The notes under the pieces are model-generated. The model was not told the origin of the DNA and made no database searches. It saw nothing but the letters and a program-made list of their open reading frames with translations. Of a stretch of DNA of 64,000 nt, positions 55,206-64,000 are shown in pieces; the first letter of the stretch is position 1; every line of letters begins with the position of its first letter. Made by a program: the position numbers and the translations under genes. The stretch comes from Bacteroidales bacterium (GTDB lineage Bacteria; Bacteroidota; Bacteroidia; Bacteroidales; F082): positions 1 through 64,000 of the forward strand of contig JAEEJS010000038.1 of NCBI GenBank assembly GCA_016282015.1, written 5' to 3'.

Positions 55206-56264
55206 CGGCAGCGACTCCAGGCTTCTGGCGTTATGCAGCAGTTTTCTGCCGTCTATGCTGAAGACATTGTAGCGTAAATTCTCCGGATCAGGGTTTTCAG
55301 GGTTGATTTCACCTATCCCGGTCTCATCTATGTCTATCAGATTGTATTGCTGTATTCCAAGCCCTATCTGTTCGGCATAATCCACTATGTGGGTGCCGTG
55401 CAGTTCCTCTATGCGGTCTATCAGTGGCTGGGGGTTGGAGGTAGGGGTGGGATTGTAGTTGAAAATCAAGTCGAGACATGCCCTGTCGAGAGCCACCGGG
55501 TCGGTGGATGCAAGTATGCCTATATCGGCCATTTCAGGCACAGCGGGCATGGGGTTGCAGTCGCAATCAACGGAAAGGTTGTTCATCACGTTGATGTAAA
55601 CTATGTTTTTGCCGTCCTGCTTGAAGTAGTTGTGCACGGCCTGAGCTGCTGCGGCCATGGATTCAAGAAAGGAGTCCTGATCGTTGAAACCGTAGATGCT
55701 GCTGGTGCTTTCGCCGGCAGTGTGTATGTAACACTTGCCGGGTTTGGCAGCCACGCCTATGCTCTGGTTTTTCAGTACTCCGCCATAGCCTCCGCGGGCA
55801 TGGCCCTTGAAATGTGCCAGATTTATCATGAAATCGTAATATGACAGATGCGAACCTACTATGTCGTATTTTATCCAGGTGGTGTCGGCTACTGGAATCT
55901 GCATCACACCCTCAGAATCCATGATGTCGACCTTGGCGATCATGTCAAAACCGTGCTGAGCTATTATCAGACGGTGGGAGTCGGTGTTGTCCCTGCTGCC
56001 GCCGTAGGCGGTGTTGCATTCCACCAGATTGGCGTTTGTGAGGTTGACCAGATCCGCTATGAGTTCCGGACGCAGATAGTTGCTTTTAGGGCCTTCGCCT
56101 GTAGAGATTTTTATAGCCACATGTCCAACCGGCTCTACTCCCAAAGTCTGAAATATTTTCACTAGCGATTCAGGAGTAATCTCACTGGTGAAATAAACAT
56201 TGCTCTGGGCCAGGGCCGACAAGCACAGACCCAACATCAGTAAAAAAGCAGCGGTTCTTTTCAT
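55158..56264 (-). CDS. Exported DUF362 domain protein with T9SS-like tail
   Basis: 368 residues from the ATG at 56264, with signal peptide (LLMLGLCLSALAQS). The DUF362 features HVAIKISTGEG, LVECNTAYGGSRD, FMINLAHFKGHARGGYGG and LASTDPVALDRACLDLI are clear, together with a DCDCNP cysteine pair. The C-terminal 45 residues (YNVFSIDGRKLL ... SGVYIINGKKQVIV) resemble a short T9SS sorting domain. Function of the family is unknown; ferredoxin-linked roles are often proposed. Confidence 0.85.
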   Translation of the reverse strand: MKRTAAFLLMLGLCLSALAQSNVYFTSEITPESLVKIFQTLGVEPVGHVAIKISTGEGPKSNYLRPELIADLVNLTNANLVECNTAYGGSRDNTDSHRLIIAQHGFDMIAKVDIMDSEGVMQIPVADTTWIKYDIVGSHLSYYDFMINLAHFKGHARGGYGGVLKNQSIGVAAKPGKCYIHTAGESTSSIYGFNDQDSFLESMAAAAQAVHNYFKQDGKNIVYINVMNNLSVDCDCNPMPAVPEMADIGILASTDPVALDRACLDLIFNYNPTPTSNPQPLIDRIEELHGTHIVDYAEQIGLGIQQYNLIDIDETGIGEINPENPDPENLRYNVFSIDGRKLLHNARSLESLPSGVYIINGKKQVIVK

Positions 56265-56284
56265 AATCAAAGGTTTTTCATGAA

Positions 56285-56860
56285 TTATCGGTTACGGACT
56301 ATGCGGTAATGCGGGTTATAGTTTTGGCGGAAAGCCTCGCTGTGACGTACGGCGTGATTGCCGTCGGCGGCCCCGCGCAAAGCTGTCTGCAGTTCCTCGT
56401 CGGCCCATGAAGGGTTGACTTGCAGGGCAATCTCCTCTATTTTGCGCCATTCTTCTGCCCAGTTGTCGCTGTAGGCATTGTCGTGTCCGGCTGCCCCAAT
56501 AAACATCATAACCAACTGTTCCTCAGTCAGTTCACCGTCAAGAAGGCATGAGAAATTGATTCTGGTGAAACGGTGGCGGAAACCTGTGGGTTCGCGTTTG
56601 GGCATAAGGCTCAAGTCAATGTCGCGGCACTGCTCCAGCTCGTAATGTATGTATTGTCTGGCCGCTGCAGTATCGTTCATCAGGTGTTCGGCTCCGAAGA
56701 AATCCTGATAGCAGGTTTTGTAGATGTCCTGCAAGGTGGCCAGAGGGTAATTGGTGTGAATTTCACTGCACATCCGGCGGATGGCCTGTTCATCATTTTT
56801 GCAACTCAGCATCATAATAGCCAAAAGGCTTATTGTAACTATGTGTATAACTTTTTTCAT
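56285..56860 (-). CDS. Putative lipoprotein of unknown function
   Basis: 191 residues. Lipoprotein signal with lipobox MMLSC (Cys20). The mature part is helical and charged, with HTNYPLATLQDIYKTCYQDFFG and RFTRINFSCLLDGE; two further Cys are present. I do not recognise the family. It lies 20 bp upstream of the DUF362 gene on the same strand, and its -7 box ends only 4 bp before the ATG. Confidence 0.65.
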   Translation of the reverse strand: MKKVIHIVTISLLAIMMLSCKNDEQAIRRMCSEIHTNYPLATLQDIYKTCYQDFFGAEHLMNDTAAARQYIHYELEQCRDIDLSLMPKREPTGFRHRFTRINFSCLLDGELTEEQLVMMFIGAAGHDNAYSDNWAEEWRKIEEIALQVNPSWADEELQTALRGAADGNHAVRHSEAFRQNYNPHYRIVRNR

Positions 56861-56864
56861 ATGG

Positions 56865-56872
56865 CAAATTTA
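56865..56872 (-). promoter_or_regulatory. -7 box abutting the lipoprotein start codon
   Basis: TAAATTTG on the minus strand ending 4 bp before the ATG at 56860; predicts a leaderless transcript. Confidence 0.4.
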
Positions 56873-56888
56873 CATAAAAAATTTTTCT

Positions 56889-56896
56889 TATATTTG
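56889..56896 (+). promoter_or_regulatory. -7 box of the partner-switch/alarmone operon
   Basis: TATATTTG, 58 bp before the ATG at 56955. A second TTTTTGCA lies at about 56908. Confidence 0.55.
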
Positions 56897-56954
56897 CGGA
56901 ATATAAGTTTTTGCAAAAAATTCATAAAAAGGAATTAAATAACAAACCAATAAC

Positions 56955-57362
56955 ATGAAAAAAAGGTTCAATCCGATTAAAGACAGAGCGAGTGAAATCA
57001 TAGAGTTTCTGATGGATTCGCCTGATATCCCCCAAGATGAGTCATTGCGCTTCAAACTGCGTCTGAGTATAGAGGAGGCTGTTGAAAACGTAGTGAGCTA
57101 CGCTTATGACGGGGGTATAGGATGGCTGGAAGCGGGTACCAGTCTGGACAACGACTCCCTGATTCTTACCATAGAGTTGCGTGACGCCGGAACACCGTTC
57201 AATCCGCTCGAAAAGGCCGACCCTGACGTGACACTGTCAGCTGAAGAGCGTGCAGTGGGAGGTCTTGGTATTTTTCTTTGCAAGAAAATGATGGATAGCA
57301 TCAGCTATCGCTACGAGGACGGAAACAACGTACTCACTATGACAAAAAAAATAGCGGAATGA
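56955..57362 (+). CDS. RsbW/SpoIIAB-like serine kinase (anti-sigma factor type)
   Basis: 135 residues, a lone HATPase domain: LRFKLRLSIEEAVENVVSYAY with the N box, LRDAGTPFNPLEKADP as G1, and VGGLGIFLCKKMMDSISYR as G2. Such kinases bind a regulator and phosphorylate a STAS antagonist, which is encoded next. First of six tightly spaced genes. The partner that it sequesters is unknown; Bacteroidetes lack a classical sigma-B. Confidence 0.9.
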   Translation: MKKRFNPIKDRASEIIEFLMDSPDIPQDESLRFKLRLSIEEAVENVVSYAYDGGIGWLEAGTSLDNDSLILTIELRDAGTPFNPLEKADPDVTLSAEERAVGGLGIFLCKKMMDSISYRYEDGNNVLTMTKKIAE

Positions 57363-57408
57363 TTTGCGTCAAGTGAATAATCTAATCAAGAATAATAAAG
57401 ACTGAGAC

Positions 57409-57711
57409 ATGGATATAAAAATCATTAAAGAAGGACAAAAGACTATAGTGATTCTCGATGGCAGAATAGACACTTCCAATGCCGAAAAGTTTCAGAATGA
57501 CATAGCACCTCTGCTGGTTGGCGACAATCCGGATATAGATATAGACTGCAGCGGCATGACATATACCTCCTCACAGGGATTGCGCAGTTTTCTCACCCTT
57601 CAGAAGAGTGTCAACGCCCGCAGAGGGAAGATGGTGATGCGCAACATGAACCCTCAGGTGAAAGAAGTGTTCGACATCACAGGTTTTTCAAATATTATTA
57701 GCATTATCTAA
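57409..57711 (+). CDS. STAS domain anti-sigma factor antagonist
   Basis: 100 residues, RsbV/SpoIIAA-like. ILDGRIDTSNAEKFQNDI is followed by DIDIDCSGMTYTSSQGLRSF, where the Ser of TSSQG is the usual phosphorylation site, and VKEVFDITGFSNII near the end. It should be the substrate and release partner of the upstream kinase. Confidence 0.92.
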   Translation: MDIKIIKEGQKTIVILDGRIDTSNAEKFQNDIAPLLVGDNPDIDIDCSGMTYTSSQGLRSFLTLQKSVNARRGKMVMRNMNPQVKEVFDITGFSNIISII

Positions 57712-57723
57712 GTTTTTGTTTCT

Positions 57724-58803
57724 ATGAAACTCGACATGCATTGCGAGATGATTCTCGAGGAATATCACGAGAAACAGCCCATCTACCTGAAGATGCAGGA
57801 ATTCATACTTGAGAAATTGAAAAAATCATTCGAGACCAAGGGTGTGGTTGTGGCTGGTATTGAATCACGTATCAAAACCGAAAAGAGTCTCATCGGCAAG
57901 CTTGAGATTAAAGGCTATAAATACAAGACAATAGCCGACATCACTGACATTTTGGGAGTGCGTGTAATCACCAACTACAGCGATGATGTCGACATAGTGG
58001 CGGCAATAGTGGAGAATATGTTCGAAATGGACTGGGACAACTCGGTCGACAAGCGTAAAATGCTCGACTTTGACCGTTTTGGCTACATCTCTCTGCACTA
58101 CATCTGCCGTATTCCTGCCTCTTTGTTCCACGACGATGCCATGCCTGAAATCAATGAGTTTCGTTTCGAGATTCAGATGTGTAGCAGTCTGCAACATGTT
58201 TGGGCTAACATGCATCATGACACGGGCTACAAGACAGAAGTGGAGATTCCTGTTGAATATCAACGCAATATGAGTCGTCTCGCCGGCATGCTGGAGCTGA
58301 TAGACGAGCAGTTCAGCCGTATCCGCAAGGAAATCACCGACTATCGCCGCAAAGTGCAGGCGTTGGTGGCCACAGGCAATTTCGACGAAGTACCGCTCAA
58401 TGGCGATACATTCCGCAGCTATCTTGAACTGAAGCCGTTCAAACGGCTGGCCGACAAGATAGCGTCAATCAATCAGGCGGAGATTTACGAAGACAGCCTC
58501 ATGCCATATTACAATGTGCTTATCCGCATGAATATGAAGACATTAGGCGATGTGGGAAGAATGTACAAAGAGTGCAAGGACGCCGCTTATCAGCTGGCCC
58601 TTCTGCAGCTGGCAGGCACGGGTCTGGACATAGTGGCATATTCAGTTACACTGCAAAACCTCTGCATAGTGTACATTTTGAAGAAAGGTTTCGGAGAAGG
58701 CGGACTGGTACAGATGTTTGCCTTGCTTTACGGAAAGAGCGATTACAACAATCAACGCGCCCATCGCATTTATGAACAGGCTACAAAACTAAAACTTGTA
58801 TGA
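57724..58803 (+). CDS. RelA/SpoT-type (p)ppGpp synthetase domain protein
   Basis: 359 residues, no HD, TGS or ACT domain. Synthetase landmarks: ESRIKTEKSLIGK (Arg49, Lys51, Ser55), DITDILGVRVI (Asp75 region), RFGYISLHY (120-125) and FEIQMCSSLQHVWANMHHD (Glu149). The helical C-terminal half (about residues 180-359) is longer than in usual small alarmone synthetases. It should make (p)ppGpp or a related alarmone. The stop overlaps the ATG of the next gene (ATGA). Confidence 0.85.
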   Translation: MKLDMHCEMILEEYHEKQPIYLKMQEFILEKLKKSFETKGVVVAGIESRIKTEKSLIGKLEIKGYKYKTIADITDILGVRVITNYSDDVDIVAAIVENMFEMDWDNSVDKRKMLDFDRFGYISLHYICRIPASLFHDDAMPEINEFRFEIQMCSSLQHVWANMHHDTGYKTEVEIPVEYQRNMSRLAGMLELIDEQFSRIRKEITDYRRKVQALVATGNFDEVPLNGDTFRSYLELKPFKRLADKIASINQAEIYEDSLMPYYNVLIRMNMKTLGDVGRMYKECKDAAYQLALLQLAGTGLDIVAYSVTLQNLCIVYILKKGFGEGGLVQMFALLYGKSDYNNQRAHRIYEQATKLKLV

Positions 58804-59369
58804 ACAACCCTTGCAATACAGATCTTTTTGACCGCGCTTTGATTTTTGCTACAGAAGCGCATCACGGCACCGAACGTCGTGGCAAAGGATATCCTTATAT
58901 TATACATCCTATGGAGGCCGTTACCATAGTGGCGTCTATTACCAATGACCCTGAAATGCTGGCAGCAGCAGTGTTGCATGACACAGTGGAGGATACTGAT
59001 GTCACTATCGAACAGATTAATGAATTGTTTGGCAAAAGGGTGGCCATTCTGGTAGAGAATGAGACCGCGCCAAAATTAAAGGAACTGTCTTGGCGTCAGA
59101 GAAAAGAAGCACAGGTGCTTAAGTTGAAAAATGCGCCCTACGACAGCAAAGTGGTGGCCATGGGCGACAAACTGTCAAACATGCGCGGCATAGCCACTGA
59201 CTACCGTCGTATTGGGGACAAACTGTGGTTAAGGTTCCACGCTCCCAACGGCAAGTCGGACATCGAATGGTACTACCGTTCGCTGGCTGAGGCCTTGTCC
59301 GACCTGGCTGACCTTTATCCTTACATTGAGTACGTGTGGCTTCTGGAAGAGACTTTTGGAAAGAAATAA
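58800..59369 (+). CDS. HD-domain alarmone hydrolase-like protein (MESH1/SAH type)
   Basis: 189 residues. RRGKGYPYIIHPMEAV, AAAVLHDTVEDTDVTIEQI and MGDKLSNMRGIATDY are the metal- and nucleotide-binding motifs of (p)ppGpp hydrolases. A short extra region follows. It is translated from an ATGA overlap with the synthetase gene, so the two activities are made together and probably balance one another. Confidence 0.87.
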   Translation: MNNPCNTDLFDRALIFATEAHHGTERRGKGYPYIIHPMEAVTIVASITNDPEMLAAAVLHDTVEDTDVTIEQINELFGKRVAILVENETAPKLKELSWRQRKEAQVLKLKNAPYDSKVVAMGDKLSNMRGIATDYRRIGDKLWLRFHAPNGKSDIEWYYRSLAEALSDLADLYPYIEYVWLLEETFGKK

Positions 59370-59381
59370 GTTTTATATATC

Positions 59382-60602
59382 ATGAATACTACCGATCAGG
59401 AAAGAGCCTTGAAACTTGCCACCGAGGCGGGTCGTATTATGCTTCAGAACGGAGCTGAAATATCTAGGGTGGAAGATACCATGGAACGCATCTCCACGCA
59501 TTACGGTGTCAGTGAACAGAGTTTTTTCGTGCTGAGCAACGGTATTATAGCCACCGGTCAGGATTATGCCAAAGCCGACTACATTCCTATCAAAGGGATG
59601 CAGTTGAGCAAAGTGATAGATGTGAACCAACTGAGCCGCGACGTCATGGCAGACCGCTGCACTCTGGACGATCTGGAGAAGCGTCTCGAGGCCATACGCA
59701 ACGGCGGCAACCGTCCGTGGTGGCACAATGTGTTGGGCACAGCCGTAGGAGTGGCAAGTTTCTGTGTGATTTTCAAAGGAAGTTTGATGGACGTCGCGGC
59801 CATGTTTGTGATAGGCTTGCTGTTGGGATTGTTCATGACATTTGCCGGATCGAAGATGTCGCGTGTGTTCGCCAACCTTATGGGCGGCATAGTTGGCGGA
59901 CAGTTGTGTATAATTTCAGTGGGACTGGGCTTTGGCGAAAATCTGCCTAACATGATTACCAGTACCATCATCTGTCTGGTGCCAGGAATTCCGTTTACCA
60001 ACGGTATACGCGACCTTGCCAACGAGGACTATCTTGCCGGTTTTACCCGACTGCTTGACGCTTTGCTGGTGTTCCTCTGTATAGCGATGGGAGTGGTTAT
60101 CTCATTCCTTATAGAAGAAGTTATTACCGGCGACCTGATCGAGATAGGAGAATATGTGTCGGACTCTTTCACCTCACAGTGGTATCTGCAACTGTTAGGG
60201 GCTTTGATAGGTACCATGTGTTTCAGCGTGCTGTTCGGAGTCCCCAACAAATACAACTTGCATTGCGGTATAGTGGGAGCGATAGGCTGGGGAGTTTATC
60301 TGCTGACCAATAATTCGTTTGTTTCGGCCATGGCTGTAGCTTTGGTAAGTTATCTGTTCGCTGTTTACAAACGTTGTCCGGTAACTGTGTTTTTAATATG
60401 CGGCATCATACCTCTTGTGCCGGGAGGAGGCATCTTCCTGACATCCTATTATGTAGTTTCTAACCATCTGAAACTGGCTGCCGAATCGGGTTTTGTGGCT
60501 TTGTCAGCAACTGTCGGAATAGCCGGAGGTATCATCATAGTCGGTGCCATCTTCACCAGAATTTTCCAATGGGTTAACAAATCGAAAATGGTAACAAATT
60601 AA
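59382..60602 (+). CDS. Threonine/serine exporter family protein (ThrE)
   Basis: 406 residues in the fused ThrE layout. The soluble N-terminal part with RIMLQNGAEISRVEDTMERI and a membrane part of five helices are followed by a second membrane part (YLQLLGALIGTMCFSVLFG onward) with GIIPLVPGGGIF near the end. It should export small hydroxylated amino acids. Placement 12 bp after the alarmone hydrolase gene links it to amino-acid stress. Confidence 0.9.
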   Translation: MNTTDQERALKLATEAGRIMLQNGAEISRVEDTMERISTHYGVSEQSFFVLSNGIIATGQDYAKADYIPIKGMQLSKVIDVNQLSRDVMADRCTLDDLEKRLEAIRNGGNRPWWHNVLGTAVGVASFCVIFKGSLMDVAAMFVIGLLLGLFMTFAGSKMSRVFANLMGGIVGGQLCIISVGLGFGENLPNMITSTIICLVPGIPFTNGIRDLANEDYLAGFTRLLDALLVFLCIAMGVVISFLIEEVITGDLIEIGEYVSDSFTSQWYLQLLGALIGTMCFSVLFGVPNKYNLHCGIVGAIGWGVYLLTNNSFVSAMAVALVSYLFAVYKRCPVTVFLICGIIPLVPGGGIFLTSYYVVSNHLKLAAESGFVALSATVGIAGGIIIVGAIFTRIFQWVNKSKMVTN

Positions 60603-60607
60603 ATATC

Positions 60608-63391
<2,784 letters not shown>

Positions 63392-63414
63392 TTATCGAAA
63401 TCCCAAAAAAATAT

Positions 63415-63422
63415 TACCTTTG
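63415..63422 (+). promoter_or_regulatory. -7 box of the lipoprotein-radical SAM pair
   Basis: TACCTTTG, 27 bp before the lipoprotein ATG at 63450. Confidence 0.6.
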
Positions 63423-63449
63423 CAATCGGAAAATAACAAGGAATCGGAT

Positions 63450-63719
63450 ATGAAAAAAGCAACCAGAACAATTTGGGTCGGCATCCTCTCGGCACTGGCA
63501 CTTCTGACAGCCTGCTTCTCAAGCAAAGGTTTGACAAAAGCTGAAAGAGCCAGACTCATAAAGGAGCGCGACTCCATCCAGCAGGTGCTTGAACGTCGCG
63601 AGGGAGCGTCAGTTTACGGCACGCCTGAGATTATCCAGGCCTACGGAGCGGAAAACAAACGCCTGCGTCATCAGCTTGACTCCATCAACCAGATTTTAGG
63701 ACAAGATGAACCTAAATAA
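63450..63719 (+). CDS. Small lipoprotein of an rSAM/lipoprotein system
   Basis: 89 residues from the ATG at 63450; longer upstream frames pass through the promoter. Lipobox LLTACFS (Cys near 22). The mature part is a short helical, Arg-rich peptide with GASVYGTPEIIQAYGAENKRLR. The radical SAM gene starts 13 bp before its stop. This matches the known Bacteroidetes pairing of a small lipoprotein with a radical SAM enzyme; the lipoprotein may be modified, but no product is known. Confidence 0.75.
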   Translation: MKKATRTIWVGILSALALLTACFSSKGLTKAERARLIKERDSIQQVLERREGASVYGTPEIIQAYGAENKRLRHQLDSINQILGQDEPK

Positions 63720-64000
63720 AAGGTTGAAACTTGAGCTCAACCGTGTCAACCTGCAGCGTCGCACGGAAGAGCACGAACTACATCAGCTTTTCTGGGAATG
63801 CACCCTGCGGTGCAACCTGAGTTGCCGCCACTGCGGCAGCGACTGTCGTATGCTGTCCGAGCAAAACGACATGCCTCTGGATGATTTTCTTAAGGTTTTG
63901 GACGAGATAAAACTCCACGAAGACCCTTCAAACGTGGTTGTCATCACAACCGGTGGCGAGCCCATGATGCGCCGCGACCTCGCACAGTGCGGAAAGGCGA
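63707..64000 (+). CDS. Radical SAM enzyme, rSAM/lipoprotein system (3' truncated)
   Basis: 98 residues visible before the window ends. The [4Fe-4S]/SAM motif CNLSCRHC (CxxxCxxC) follows ELHQLFWECTLR, with TTGGEPMMRRDL as the GGE motif. It belongs to the radical SAM enzymes that accompany a short lipoprotein, often with a SPASM domain that would lie beyond the edge. Its ATG overlaps the lipoprotein 3' end by 13 bp, so the two are coupled. Confidence 0.85.

Overview
The window looks like a chromosomal segment of a member of the Bacteroidota, probably order Bacteroidales. Three things support this. Promoters have the Bacteroidetes -7 signature TAnnTTTG and there are almost no Shine-Dalgarno sites. 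Several secreted proteins end in type IX secretion (T9SS) type-A C-terminal sorting domains. The gene families are also typical: GH89, GH97/SusB, TonB receptors with carboxypeptidase-regulatory domains, DUF3098, rSAM/lipoprotein pairs, and ftsX-DUF3098-uppP-truB order. No tRNA, rRNA, CRISPR array or intact insertion sequence was recognised.

Layout. 0-9.1 kb: a truncated aspartyl protease, then a leftward glnS operon (glnS, an unrecognised enzyme, an ECF S component, DUF1893), cvpA facing ruvC, and an envelope trio (flippase-like protein, glycosyltransferase, CapA-like protein). 9.1-15 kb: a GH89 lipoprotein, then a TPP riboswitch driving a TonB receptor and a PnuC/PnuT transporter for thiamine uptake. 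15-33 kb: a T9SS-rich zone with two CotH proteins, two M28 peptidases, an M64 peptidase, a GLUG-repeat protein and a two-component system. In its middle lies a 434-bp AT-rich gap at about 20.7 kb with four DnaA-box-like 9-mers and clustered inverted repeats. It then runs into ftsX, DUF3098, cotH, uppP and truB. 34-41.9 kb: an accessory island with an XRE/membrane pair, a DUF4143 ATPase, a leader of six consecutive hairpins, a one-polypeptide restriction-modification-specificity enzyme with a G9 tract between its two target-recognition domains, and a Fic protein flanked by REP-like elements. 41.9-48.5 kb: PTS IIC-like protein, queA, glyS, a ureohydrolase-fold protein with degenerate metal ligands, and a Na/Pi cotransporter. 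48.5-56.9 kb: a beta-barrel receptor, a small regulator pair, AI-2E-type transporter, Fe-alcohol dehydrogenase, Nudix, DUF362 and a lipoprotein. 57-61 kb: a six-gene operon joining an RsbW-like kinase, a STAS protein, a (p)ppGpp synthetase-like protein, an HD alarmone hydrolase-like protein, ThrE and a hotdog thioesterase. 61-64 kb: GH97, then an rSAM/lipoprotein pair cut by the window end.

The most notable points are the poly-G switch in the restriction-modification gene (both slipped frames stop just after the first recognition domain), the hairpin-rich leader directly upstream of it, the origin-like gap at 20.7 kb with mirrored paralogues on both sides, and the partner-switch plus alarmone operon at 57-61 kb. 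All family calls are by eye from motifs; no database search was run.
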